Positions 25,271 through 34,398 of a stretch of DNA of 64,000 nt are shown here, in pieces. Under the pieces are notes generated by a model. That model saw nothing but the letters and a program-made list of their open reading frames with translations. It made no database searches and was not told where the DNA came from. Each line of letters starts with the position of its first letter. Within the stretch, counting starts at the first letter, position 1. The position numbers were made by a program, and so were the translations under genes. Source of the stretch: Tautonia rosea (GTDB lineage Bacteria; Planctomycetota; Planctomycetia; Isosphaerales; Isosphaeraceae); the NCBI RefSeq assembly GCF_012958305.1, contig NZ_JABBYO010000004.1, positions 248,001 through 312,000 of the forward strand. Direction: 5' to 3'.

Positions 25271-28180
25271 TCATGACGCACTTCCCAGCTCGGCCATCCG
25301 AGCGACGAGCGCCGCGTGCTGCGCCTCCAGCTCGGTCAGGCGGGTACGCTGCTGCTCGACCACCTCGGCTGGGGCTCGCTCGACGAACGAGGCGTTGCGG
25401 AGCTTCGATCGGATACCGCCAAGCTGCTTCTCCAGGTCGGCCTTCGCCTTGGAGAGCTTGGCCAGCTCGGCCTTCGGGTCGATGAGACCGGCCAGAGGGA
25501 GGATGATCTCGGCGTCTGCCAGGACAGTGACGGCACTCTCACCCGGACGATCGGCCGAGGGGGCGACCGTCACCGATCCGGCCCCGACGAGTGATTGAAT
25601 GTACGAGCTGCCTCGCGTCAGGGCCTCCGCCGCGCGGCCCTGGGCGATCAGAATCGGCTCGATTTTCGCGTTCTTCGGCACGTCGCGCTCGGCGCGAAGA
25701 TTCCGCAAGGCGGCAATCTTCTCCTGCCACTGGGCGATGTCGTACTCGGCCTCGGGGTCGTTCCAGGAGTCGGGATACGACGGCCAGGGGGCGATGCAAA
25801 CGCTCTCGCTCGCCTCGGTCGGCTCGGGCAGGCCGCGGGCCTTCGCCACGCCGCCGAGAGCCTGCCAGACCGATTCGGTGACGAAGGGCATGACCGGGTG
25901 GAGCAATCGGCAGAGGCCGTCGAGGACGGTTGCCAGCACGCGCTGGGCGGCGGGCCTGGTGGCCTCGTCGCGGAGGCGGTTCTTGATGAACTCGACGTAC
26001 CAGTCGCAGAACTCGTTCCAGGTGAAGTCGCGGAGCCCCTTGGCCAGGTCGGCGAAGCGGAAGGCGTCGAGCTGGGCGGTGGCGTCGGCGGCGGCGCGGC
26101 GGAGAAGGCTGAGGATCCAGCGGTCCTCGACCGCCAGGTCTTCGGGCCGAACCGGGCCGGGCGTGTAGCCTTCCAGGTTCATCAGGGCGAAGCGGGCGGC
26201 GTTCCAGAACTTGTTGGGGAAGGTGCGCCCCTCCTCGAACTTCTTCGAGGTGTTGACGAGCTGCTCTTTCGGCATGTCCTTCGCCATTTCGGGCGGGACG
26301 AACTCGATCGGCTGGCCGGGGGCCTTGCGGGTGGCGATGCGTCCCTGATCGTCGGTGACGCGCTCGACGGGCATCCGCAGGTCCTGGGTCTCGGTCGCCG
26401 AGGAGGCGAGGGTGAACCGCAGGGCGTCGGCACCGTAGGTCTCGATGATGTCGACCGGATCGACACCGTTACCGAGCGACTTGGACATCCGCTTGCCGTC
26501 GCCGTCCTGGATCACGGAATGGATGTAGACGTCCTTGAACGGCACGTCCCCCATGTTGAACTGGCCGAAGATGACCATGCGGGCGACCCAGAGGGTGATG
26601 ATATCTCGGGCCGTCGAGAGGACGCTGGTCGGGTAGTACTTCTTCAGTTCCGGCGTCTGCTCGGGCCAGCCGAGGGTCGAGTGGGGCCACAACGCGGAAC
26701 TGAACCAGGTGTCGAGGACGTCGGGGTCCTGCTCCAGATCCTGGAAAGCGAAGCCGGGCAACTGCTTCGGGTCCAGGTCGTTCAACGCGCAGATGAGCCA
26801 GCCGCCGGACTCGGTCTCGCGCCAGCAGACGTCGTTCCGGCCAGCGAAGGCTCGCTTCAGGTCGCCCTCGGTGCAAGTGTAGCTCCCGACGTGCCAGATG
26901 GGGATGCGGTGGCCCCACCAGAGCTGTCGGCTGATGCACCAGTCGCGCTTCTCGCCGAGCCAGTCGAGGTAGCTCTTGGCGTAGCGCTCGGGGTGGATCT
27001 TGAGCCGGCCGGAGGTGACGGCGTCCATCGCCTGCTGGGCGAACCCGGGGGAGCCGTCCTCGTCGTCGGCCATGCGGACGAACCACTGATCGGAGAGGTA
27101 CGGCTCGATCGGGGTCTTCGAGCGGTCGGAGTAGCCGACGCGGTTGGTGTAAGGCTCGGTCTTGACGAGTAAGCCCTGGGCTTCAAGGTCAGCGACGACG
27201 CGCTTGCGGACTTCGCGGCGGTCGAGGCCGGCGTAGGCGTTGGCGTTCTCGTTGTAGGTGCCGTCGGGGTTGAGCAGGTTGACCATCGGCAGGTTGTGCC
27301 GCAGGCCGGTCTGGTAGTCGTTCGGGTCGTGCGCGGGGGTGACCTTGACGCAGCCGGTGCCGAACTTGGGATCGACGAGGATCGGGTCGGCGATGATCGG
27401 GATTTGCATGCCGGTGAGCGGCAGGTCGACCGTCTTGCCGATCAGGTGTTTGTAGCGCTCGTCCTCGGGGTGGACGGCGACGGCGGTGTCACCCAGCATC
27501 GTCTCGGGGCGGGTGGTGGAAACCTGGAGGAACTCGGAGTCGGACCCGGTGACGGGGTATCGGATCGTCCAGAGGTGCCCGTCGGTCTCCTTGTACTCGA
27601 TCTCATCGTCGGCGACGGCGGTGCGGAGCTGGGTGTCCCAGTTGACCAGCCGCTTGCCGCGGAAGATCTTGCCCTCCTGGAACAGGCGGAAGAAGGTGGT
27701 ACGGACGGCTCGGGCGCAGACGTCATCCAGCGTAAACCGGGTACGCGACCAGTCGCAGGAGCAGCCCATCAGGCGGAGCTGGCCGAGGATGCGGGCCTCG
27801 TACTCGTGCTTCCAGGCCCAGATGCGGGAGACGAGAGCCTCGCGGCCGATGTCGTGGCGGGTCTTGTGCTCCTCGGTGAAGAGGCGCTTCTCGACGACGG
27901 CTTGGGTGGCGATGCCGGCGTGGTCGGTGCCGGGCATCCAGAGGGTGTCATACCCTTGCATCCGTCGCCAGCGGATGAGGATGTCCTGAAGCGTGTTGTT
28001 CAGGGCATGGCCGAGGTGCAGGGCGCCGGTGACGTTCGGCGGGGGAATGACGATCGTATACGGGGGCGCATCGCGGCCGGGGTCGGCCTGGAAATAGTTC
28101 CGCTCGACCCAGAAGGGATACCAGCGAGCCTGGGCGTCCTGGGGGTCGTACTGCTTCGGGAGTTGCTCGGCGATACTCAT
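25271..28180 (-). CDS. valS: Valyl-tRNA synthetase
   Basis: A 969-residue class I aminoacyl-tRNA synthetase that charges tRNA-Val. The HIGH-type motif is in PPPNVTGALHLGHAL near residue 44, the KMSKS motif appears as KRMSKSLGNGVDP near residue 555, and the editing domain (STTRPETMLGDTAVAVHPED) and C-terminal coiled coil (AELAKLSKAKADLEKQLGG) are present. Length is normal for the family. The ATG at 28180 matches the usual N-terminus (EQLPKQYDPQDAQARWYPFW). A 1.5 kb repeat-rich zone lies upstream, so its promoter must be within or next to that zone. Confidence 0.97.
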   Translation of the reverse strand: MSIAEQLPKQYDPQDAQARWYPFWVERNYFQADPGRDAPPYTIVIPPPNVTGALHLGHALNNTLQDILIRWRRMQGYDTLWMPGTDHAGIATQAVVEKRLFTEEHKTRHDIGREALVSRIWAWKHEYEARILGQLRLMGCSCDWSRTRFTLDDVCARAVRTTFFRLFQEGKIFRGKRLVNWDTQLRTAVADDEIEYKETDGHLWTIRYPVTGSDSEFLQVSTTRPETMLGDTAVAVHPEDERYKHLIGKTVDLPLTGMQIPIIADPILVDPKFGTGCVKVTPAHDPNDYQTGLRHNLPMVNLLNPDGTYNENANAYAGLDRREVRKRVVADLEAQGLLVKTEPYTNRVGYSDRSKTPIEPYLSDQWFVRMADDEDGSPGFAQQAMDAVTSGRLKIHPERYAKSYLDWLGEKRDWCISRQLWWGHRIPIWHVGSYTCTEGDLKRAFAGRNDVCWRETESGGWLICALNDLDPKQLPGFAFQDLEQDPDVLDTWFSSALWPHSTLGWPEQTPELKKYYPTSVLSTARDIITLWVARMVIFGQFNMGDVPFKDVYIHSVIQDGDGKRMSKSLGNGVDPVDIIETYGADALRFTLASSATETQDLRMPVERVTDDQGRIATRKAPGQPIEFVPPEMAKDMPKEQLVNTSKKFEEGRTFPNKFWNAARFALMNLEGYTPGPVRPEDLAVEDRWILSLLRRAAADATAQLDAFRFADLAKGLRDFTWNEFCDWYVEFIKNRLRDEATRPAAQRVLATVLDGLCRLLHPVMPFVTESVWQALGGVAKARGLPEPTEASESVCIAPWPSYPDSWNDPEAEYDIAQWQEKIAALRNLRAERDVPKNAKIEPILIAQGRAAEALTRGSSYIQSLVGAGSVTVAPSADRPGESAVTVLADAEIILPLAGLIDPKAELAKLSKAKADLEKQLGGIRSKLRNASFVERAPAEVVEQQRTRLTELEAQHAALVARMAELGSAS

Positions 28181-28745
28181 GGACGGTCGAGGGGGTTCCA
28201 GGCGAAGAAGCGGTCGCGCCGTTGGCGACCGGCGGTCAATCAAGAAGCTCGAAGACGGTTCAATCAGAGTGCGGTGCGCCCGTTCGGTGCGCGTTCGGTG
28301 CGCTGGGGACACGGCCGGACAGCATAGCGGAAGTCGTTTGCGGAAAACGGGTTGAAGAACGAGGGGCGTGCGCGGAATGGGTTCGTTTCGTCAGGCGCCT
28401 CGGCGGCGATGATTCCAGACGCGGAGCGAGGGGAATGGGTTCGTTTCGTCAGGCAGGCGGTTGAGCGGTCGGATCGGGGTACGGTGCGCGGTCGGTGCGC
28501 CTGAGGTGCGCGGCCCGGTGCGCTGGAAATCGCAAGGAGAACGGGGCGTAAGTTCTTTTTGAATTTGCGTTTGCGAGAATCGGTTTCGGTTCGTTTCGTC
28601 GTCGGGAGGGGAAGGGCGTCGTTCCGGTTTCCGTCACGATTGGTGGACGGATGCGGGGACCGTGCCCGCCCAGGGCCCAGTCCTGGTGACTGGTGGCGGA
28701 AGTCGCATCGCTTGCCCTCACCAATGGTGGGTTTTTTCCCGGTTA

Positions 28746-28770
28746 GCCCCGGTTGCTCGCCAACCGGGGC
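28746..28770. repeat. 10-bp perfect hairpin
   Basis: 28746-28755 and 28761-28770 are perfect reverse complements around a 5-base loop. The CCCCGGTT core recurs in the hairpin at 28962-28985. Confidence 0.75.
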
Positions 28771-28802
28771 GGCGCGGCCTCCCGTCGAAATTGGTGGGAT
28801 CT

Positions 28803-28897
28803 GGGTGCCCCGGGTTCCGCGCAGCGGACCCCGGGCCGGGGGGCGGCAGGCCCATGCGGCTCCGCCCGGGGTCCGCTGTGCGGAACCCGGGGCACCC
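28803..28897. repeat. 32-bp near-perfect inverted repeat
   Basis: Arms 28803-28834 and 28866-28897 are reverse complements with one mismatch in 32 positions, separated by 31 bases. The arms start with GGGTGCCCCGGG. No gene is enclosed. The arms could fold as a long RNA stem or be the ends of a very small mobile or REP-like element. Confidence 0.8.
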
Positions 28898-28961
28898 GCC
28901 AAAAAACCGTGAACCCACCGATGAAGACTGGAAGCGGCACTACGAAACGCGTTGCTGTGCG

Positions 28962-28985
28962 ACCCCGGTTGCCTGAAACCGGGGT
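28962..28985. repeat. 9-bp perfect hairpin
   Basis: 28962-28970 pairs with 28977-28985 around a 6-base loop. The CCCCGGTT/AACCGGGG stem is the same as in the hairpin at 28746-28770, suggesting one hairpin family. Confidence 0.7.
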
Positions 28986-29564
28986 TACCCGAGGTCGAGA
29001 GGGTTGATCGAGGCGGGGTGCGCGGTTGGTGCGCCTGGGGTGCGCGGCCCGGTGCGCCAACAATCGGGAGGGGGGCGAAACGGAAAGCTTTGAGGATGTC
29101 GGGGTTATGCGAGGATCGTCCGGTTCGTTTCGTCAGGAGTGCGCGCAGCAGTTGCGATCGTCTCTCCCAGAAGCCTGGCCCGGCGGGGAAGAGGGGCGCG
29201 ACGCTCGGCTCACCTCGACGCGAAGCGGGAGCGAGGGGGCTCAAAGGAGGGCCAGGGATCCATGGGTCCATGATTGCGTTCGGCCGAGAGCGGGTCATGG
29301 TGGACATCGAGAGGGTTTGGCTGCGCGGTCCAAGGGGGTTGGGGTGTTGGTTCGAGGTCGGAGGCGGAGATTCCAATCGTTGCTGTTTTGAGAAGAGGGC
29401 CGGACGAGTGGTTCGAGGGCCGCGGTTTGCCGATTGCTCGAATCACAACCATAGTATCGAAGGATTGGGTGAGTCGAGTCACAATTTTCTGCCGAAACGG
29501 GCGCGGGGAGATCGAGGAACGAGAGGATGTGAGACTGGGGTGAGGGTGGATGGGGGATTTCCGC

Positions 29565-29593
29565 TTGTCGGGGCGGTTGGGTCGGGCTACGCT
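29565..29593 (+). promoter_or_regulatory. Weak promoter candidate upstream of the DUF1501 gene
   Basis: TTGTCG (29565-29570) and TACGCT (29588-29593) are 17 bases apart, about 90 bases before the DUF1501 start. Matches to sigma-70 consensus are only four and three of six; the correct spacing is the main support. Confidence 0.25.
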
Positions 29594-29684
29594 CAACACG
29601 AGTTGAACATCGTATTGAGACGGCGTTGGGGCCGATCGGGCGATGGAATGACGTGTGGTCGGGGATGTTCGGGGAGGAAGCGCC

Positions 29685-31070
29685 ATGAAGTTCGGGCATC
29701 AGCACCCGTACGGGGTCGTTCGCCGAGAGTTCTTGCAGGTCGGGTTCTCGGGCTTCGTGGGGCTGGGGCTCTCCGGGTTGCTGGCGGCGCGGGCGAGGGG
29801 GAATGAGGAGGGGTCGCCGTCGCGGAAGGCGCGAGGCGTGATCCTGATTTTTCAGACGGGTGGGCCGAGCCATCACGAGACGTTCGACCCGAAGCCTGAG
29901 GCCCCGGCGGAGATTCGAGGCGAATACGGGACGATTCCGACGAGTGTGCCGGGGATCCACTTCGCCGAGCACATGCCCCGACTGGCCGAACGGGCGGACA
30001 GGCTGGCCGTGGTTCGGACGATGTCGCACAAACACAACAACCACCTGAACGCGACTCACTGGGTGATGACCGGCCAGGAGCAACCGGGGGCGTTTTTTGA
30101 CAAGGTGGCCTCGCGGGGGGATTACCCCTGCTACGCCTCGGCCATGTCGTATCTGCGTCCGAGGGCCGATGGCCTGCCGGGTGGCGTGATGCTGCCGACC
30201 TATTTGATGGAAGGCCCGTTGACCTGGCCGGGGCAGCACGCGGGGTTCCTCGGGCCGAAGTACGACCCGTGGCAGTTGACCCAGGACCCGAACCGCGACG
30301 ATTTCAAGGTTGAGAACCTGGCCCTGCCAGAGGGGTTCAGTGTCGAGCGGTTGGGGGGTCGGCGGGCATTGGCCGAGGTGCTGGCGAGGGAGACGGAGAT
30401 CTGGCAGGCGAAGGCGGAGGCGGAGTCGTTCTCGAAGCAGCGAGAGCAGGCGTATACGATGCTCCAGCGCGGTCAGGTGGGCCGGGCGTTTGATCTGACC
30501 GAGGAACCGGATCACCTGCGAGACCGCTACGGGAGGCACATGTTCGGGCAGTCGCTGTTGCTGGCACGGCGGTTGATCGAGGCGGAGATCCCGATCGTGC
30601 AGGTGAACCTGGGCCGGGTGCAGACGTGGGACTCGCACGCGGATATCTTCCGGCGATTGCGCGAGGACCTGTTGCCGCCGACCGACCAGGGGGTGTCGGC
30701 CTTGCTCGATGATTTGCAGTCGAGAGGCTTGCTGGATGAGACGCTGGTGGTGCTGGCTGGCGAGTTCGGTCGGACGCCGAAGCTCTCGATGTTGCCGGGG
30801 CAAACGATGGTGGGGCGCGACCACTGGCCGCAGGTGTTCTCGGCCGCCTTTGCCGGGGCGGGCGTGACGGGGGGCCAGGTGATCGGCCGGTCGGACAAGT
30901 CGGGGGCCTATCCGGCCACGATGGCGTTTACCCCGGCGGATCTGGCGGCGACGATTTATCGGGCGCTCGGTATCTCGGGAGAGGCGGAAGTGGTTGATAT
31001 GCTGGGACGGCCGATCCGACTGGTGACGGGATCGCCGATCGAGCCGCTGTACACGGGGGCGGCGGTGTAA
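29685..31070 (+). CDS. DUF1501 domain exported protein
   Basis: A 461-residue protein of the DUF1501 family, sulfatase-like proteins greatly expanded in planctomycetes. The N-terminus has a twin-arginine-type signal (RREFLQVGFSGFVGLGLSGLL), then KARGVILIFQTGGPSHHETFDPKP, a HKHNNHLNATHWVMTG block, and VVLAGEFGRTPKLS with GRDHWPQVFSAAFAG near the C-terminus. The role is unknown. These genes usually follow a DUF1549/DUF1553 cytochrome gene; here no partner is present and it stands alone. The ATG at 29685 has GGGGAGGAAG upstream. It converges with the sigma-54 activator gene across a strong hairpin. Confidence 0.93.
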   Translation: MKFGHQHPYGVVRREFLQVGFSGFVGLGLSGLLAARARGNEEGSPSRKARGVILIFQTGGPSHHETFDPKPEAPAEIRGEYGTIPTSVPGIHFAEHMPRLAERADRLAVVRTMSHKHNNHLNATHWVMTGQEQPGAFFDKVASRGDYPCYASAMSYLRPRADGLPGGVMLPTYLMEGPLTWPGQHAGFLGPKYDPWQLTQDPNRDDFKVENLALPEGFSVERLGGRRALAEVLARETEIWQAKAEAESFSKQREQAYTMLQRGQVGRAFDLTEEPDHLRDRYGRHMFGQSLLLARRLIEAEIPIVQVNLGRVQTWDSHADIFRRLREDLLPPTDQGVSALLDDLQSRGLLDETLVVLAGEFGRTPKLSMLPGQTMVGRDHWPQVFSAAFAGAGVTGGQVIGRSDKSGAYPATMAFTPADLAATIYRALGISGEAEVVDMLGRPIRLVTGSPIEPLYTGAAV

Positions 31071-31108
31071 TCAAGGAATGTGGACAAGTGACATTCTCGG
31101 GTTGGCCA

Positions 31109-31169
31109 GGGTCCTCGCAGCAGCCCCCAGGTGCAAGGCCTCTGCCTCTGGGGGCTGCTGCGAGGACCC
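31109..31169. terminator. Bidirectional terminator, 22-bp perfect stem
   Basis: 31109-31130 and 31148-31169 are perfect 22-base reverse complements around a 17-base loop. It sits between the convergent DUF1501 gene (stop 31070) and sigma-54 activator gene (stop 31213), so it can end transcription from both sides. No T tract is present. Confidence 0.85.
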
Positions 31170-31212
31170 CAGCCACCCCTGAAATCATGTCTCCAGGCTC
31201 CTGAAGTGAGGC

Positions 31213-34200
31213 TCAGGAGGAGTCGTTCTCGGGGGTCATCAGGCCGAATTTCTTGAGCTTGCTGACGAGGGTGCTGCGCGGGAGGCCGAGGAGGCGGGCA
31301 GCTTCGGACTTGTTGCCGCGGGCCTCGGCGAGGGCGTCGCGGAGTTGGTGGCGTTCGAAGGCGTCAAGCTCGGGGTCATCGAGTTCGGGAGCAGGAGGAG
31401 GAGCGGTCCAGGAGGACGAACTGGGAAGGCGTCGGGGTCGGCCTCGGCGGCCGGTCGAGACGGCGGCAGCACGTCGGCGGAGCGAGGAGGCGGCGGCGGC
31501 GCGGGGGCCGAAGAGGTCGTCGGGCAGGTCGTCTCGGGTGATGGCAGGGCCTTCGGAGAGGACAACGGCGCGTTCGATCACGTTTTCCAGCTCGCGGACG
31601 TTGCCGGGCCAGTCGTAGGCGGTGAGGGCCTCGATGGCATCGTCGTCGAGGTGGGTGATCGGCTTGCCCGATCGGCCAGCAACGTGGCGGAGGAAGGAGA
31701 CGGCCAGTTCGAAGACGTCAGCGCGGCGGTCGCGGAGGGGAGGGACGACAATGCTGATGACATTCAAGCGGTAATACAGGTCTTCACGGAAACGTCCGGA
31801 GCGGATGAGGGCGGGGAGGTCGCGGTGGGTGGCGGCGACGATCCGGACGTCGACGGTGATTGGCTGCGAGCTGCCAACGCGCTCGAAGGTCTTGGTCTGG
31901 AGGACGCGGAGGAGCTTGGTTTGGACGTCGAGGGAAATGTCGCCGATCTCGTCGAGGAGCAAGGTGCCGCCGTCGGCCTGCTGGAAGCGGCCCACGCGGT
32001 CGCGATCGGCCCCGGTGAAGGCCCCTCGGACGTGGCCGAACAGCTCGGATTCGAGGAGGCTGGGGGAGAGGGCGGCGCAGTGGACCTTGACAAAGGGTTT
32101 CGATGCGCGGGGGCTGCCGGCGTGAATGGCCTCGGCGAGTAGCTCCTTGCCGGTGCCGCTCTCGCCAAGGATGAGGACGGCCGACGGGCTGACGGCGGCC
32201 TTGCGGACGGTGTCGAGCACGCGCTTCATGGGGGCACTGGTGCCTCGGATGCGGCCGAGGGCGGGGGTGTCGGTGGCGGGGTGATCGGGGGCGTCGAGAT
32301 CGGACGGGGGAGGCAAGGCCTGGCCGGCTCGGGGTGAGGAGTCGTGATCCTCACTGTGTCGGCCGATGAGCTGATCCTGGAGGACGAGAATCCGACGCTG
32401 CTGTTCGGCGATCTTCTCGACCTTGTCGCGCAGCTCTCGGTTCAATTCTTCGAGGGTCCGGTGGATGGAGGCCGAGTGCAGGGCCAGAACGGCGACCGAG
32501 GAGAGGGCGGCGAGGAAGACCATTTCTTCATCATCATACGGTAATCCGTTGCGTTTCGGCCCGAGGACCAGGACACCGGCCAACTCGCCGTCGGAGGAGA
32601 GGGCGGCGGCGACCTCGCCGCCGAGGGCGATGAGGGCGTCGGCGGTGGGGTCGTGCGAGGCGCGTGCCATCGAGCCGGGGAGGCGGACGGTTGGCCGGGC
32701 CCGGAGGCGTCGGAGGATCGGGCTGTCGTCGGGCAAGGTGGTTTGATCGGGCTCTGGACCGAGGCTGGCGACGACGGAGAGCGGGCGGTCGGGAGCGGTC
32801 CGGAGGTAGATGGTTCCCCAGTCGAGGCCGAGGACCTCGGCGGCGGCTTCGAGCAGGCGACGGCCCAGGGTTCCACGATCGACGAGGCGGTCGACGGCCT
32901 GGCTCATCTTGCGCATGGCTTGATCAAATTTGTACTTTTCGCGGAAGAAGCGGCGGTCGATGGCCTGCTCGAACCGGCGGCGGACGCCTCCCGAGAGGAC
33001 CAGGATGACCAGGGCGGTGAGCATGACCACGGTGGCCTCGCGAGAGGTCTGTTCATCTTGAAGCGAGTAGCCAACCGCCAACGCACCGACGACCAGGACC
33101 AGCGAGTAGAGCAGGCCCAGGCCGACGCTGACGAGCAGGTAGCGGACGCTGCGATTGAAGATCTCCTCGGCCTGCATTAGTTTGTATCGGGTGATGCTCA
33201 CCGCGTAGGCCGAGGTATAAAGAAGTGAGACGGTGTACATGGGCCAGGCGGCGCTATCGAGCCCAAGGACCGAGGTGTCTTCGGCAGCGAGCAGGAGCAG
33301 GTAGCCGATGAAGACGGTCGAGAGGAGGGAGGCAAGCAATATCCAGCGGACCTGGTTGCGCTCGATCGGGTTGCGGGCGCGGCGATAGCTGTAAAGCAGG
33401 CAGGCAATACAGAGGGCGAAGATCAAAACGGAAAAGCCGACATGCCCGAGGGCCACCCATTTGATGAGCCTCTGCGCGGCCAGACGAAGGCCAAGGGTGG
33501 CGGGGTCGGGCTCGCCGGTCAGGGAGATCCAGAACATGGCCGCCCAGAGGATCGCCAGGTTGACCGCGAAGACGCCGTAGAGGCCGAGCATCACCCAGCG
33601 GCGGTGCAGGAGCAGAAGCGGGTTGGGCCTTGGGAAGACCAGGAAGAAGTGCAGGCTGGCAATCGGCACGACCATCGCAAGGGGGACGAACGGGAAGATC
33701 AACAGGCGTTCGCTGACGATCTCGGACCAGTGGTAGCCCCCCATGAAGGCCCCCACCGTAAAGACGCAGAGCCAGAAGAAGACCCGGGCCGATCGGTCGT
33801 TGGGGCGTCGCCACAATACGATCGCGCCGAGGGCGAAGATGACCATTTCCTGCGCGAACCAGACGAGGGACCAGACATACATGCCAAACGGTCGCAGGCG
33901 GACCTCGGCTAGGGCCTGGATCGGGTCGGCATTCGAGCGTTCGCCTTCCCAATCAAGGGGAAGCCATTCGACGAGCAGAGTCGAGCCGGAGGGGGTCTGG
34001 CCGATCATGCGTTGCGCTCGAATGATGGCCGTGTAGTCGTTGTCGGCAATCTCGATGCTCCAGGCCCCATCGGACGAGGCGATCCGGGAGATGCGGTCGC
34101 CGACCTGGGGAACCTGGCGGACATCAGGCCCCTGCACCGGGTCAAACCAGTGGTAACGCGGGCTGATGGGCTCCTTTTGCGCAGTGCCGAAGACGCAGCG

Positions 34201-34398
34201 GATGCCGATGTCTCCCGAGGTTGCCACCACCCAGAGGACCGAGAGTGAATAGATGACCACGGCGACCGTGGCGAGGATCACCGCCAGTTGATGGGAGTGA
34301 TTGGGCCACCATTCCCGAATGGGTGGCATTGCCCATCGTCGCGGTACAGTGCCAGAGGCGAAGAGAGAACGCACCAGGGAGGTCTCGTAGGTGTTCAT
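31213..34398 (-). CDS. Membrane-embedded sigma-54-dependent activator (PDZ-like, multi-TM, GAF, AAA+, Fis HTH)
   Basis: A 1061-residue protein. After a first transmembrane helix (LAVILATVAVVIYSLSVLWVV) a roughly 110-residue external domain has a PDZ-like look (VPQVGDRISRIA, SGSTLLVEWL). Seven or eight further membrane helices follow (to about residue 450), then a GAF domain (LLEAAAEVLGLDWGTIYLR) and a coiled coil (ELNRELRDKVEKIAEQQRR). The AAA+ domain has the P-loop GESGTGKE near residue 742 and the sigma-54 contact loop GAFTGA near residue 790. The C-terminus is a Fis-type HTH (GNKSEAARLLGLPRSTLVSKL). Signal input and promoter activation are thus in one chain, with no receiver domain. The start ATG lacks a clear ribosome binding site. 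Confidence 0.9.
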   Translation of the reverse strand: MNTYETSLVRSLFASGTVPRRWAMPPIREWWPNHSHQLAVILATVAVVIYSLSVLWVVATSGDIGIRCVFGTAQKEPISPRYHWFDPVQGPDVRQVPQVGDRISRIASSDGAWSIEIADNDYTAIIRAQRMIGQTPSGSTLLVEWLPLDWEGERSNADPIQALAEVRLRPFGMYVWSLVWFAQEMVIFALGAIVLWRRPNDRSARVFFWLCVFTVGAFMGGYHWSEIVSERLLIFPFVPLAMVVPIASLHFFLVFPRPNPLLLLHRRWVMLGLYGVFAVNLAILWAAMFWISLTGEPDPATLGLRLAAQRLIKWVALGHVGFSVLIFALCIACLLYSYRRARNPIERNQVRWILLASLLSTVFIGYLLLLAAEDTSVLGLDSAAWPMYTVSLLYTSAYAVSITRYKLMQAEEIFNRSVRYLLVSVGLGLLYSLVLVVGALAVGYSLQDEQTSREATVVMLTALVILVLSGGVRRRFEQAIDRRFFREKYKFDQAMRKMSQAVDRLVDRGTLGRRLLEAAAEVLGLDWGTIYLRTAPDRPLSVVASLGPEPDQTTLPDDSPILRRLRARPTVRLPGSMARASHDPTADALIALGGEVAAALSSDGELAGVLVLGPKRNGLPYDDEEMVFLAALSSVAVLALHSASIHRTLEELNRELRDKVEKIAEQQRRILVLQDQLIGRHSEDHDSSPRAGQALPPPSDLDAPDHPATDTPALGRIRGTSAPMKRVLDTVRKAAVSPSAVLILGESGTGKELLAEAIHAGSPRASKPFVKVHCAALSPSLLESELFGHVRGAFTGADRDRVGRFQQADGGTLLLDEIGDISLDVQTKLLRVLQTKTFERVGSSQPITVDVRIVAATHRDLPALIRSGRFREDLYYRLNVISIVVPPLRDRRADVFELAVSFLRHVAGRSGKPITHLDDDAIEALTAYDWPGNVRELENVIERAVVLSEGPAITRDDLPDDLFGPRAAAASSLRRRAAAVSTGRRGRPRRLPSSSSWTAPPPAPELDDPELDAFERHQLRDALAEARGNKSEAARLLGLPRSTLVSKLKKFGLMTPENDSS

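Larger units (their letters stand above)
28181..29684. repeat. Gene-free zone with dispersed repeat units and hairpins
   Basis: About 1.5 kb without a credible gene. It contains three copies of a two-part unit. A GTGCGC-rich block (28271-28308, 28483-28533, 29015-29066) is followed 103-107 bases later by a GGTTCGTTTCGTC block (28374-28396, 28587-28600, 29122-29137), and an extra copy of the second block lies at 28432-28454. The two complete GTGCGC blocks agree at 39 of 41 bases. Two C4GG/CCG4 hairpins and a 32-bp inverted repeat lie between the second and third units. Spurious frames here are rich in Arg, Pro and Thr and look untranslated. Confidence 0.75.

Noticed and set aside
25595-27172. 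Long plus-strand open frame of 525 codons
   Set aside because: It is antisense to valS, rich in Gly, Val, Asp and Arg as expected for the complement of a GC-rich gene, and has no recognisable domain.
28271-29137. CRISPR-like array
   Set aside because: The repeated blocks are only three or four copies, of different lengths, with long irregular gaps, and there are no cas genes.
28264-29376. Long minus-strand open frame over the repeat zone
   Set aside because: Its translation consists of repeat-derived Pro/Arg/Thr-rich strings recurring with the DNA repeats; no ribosome binding site or domain is seen.
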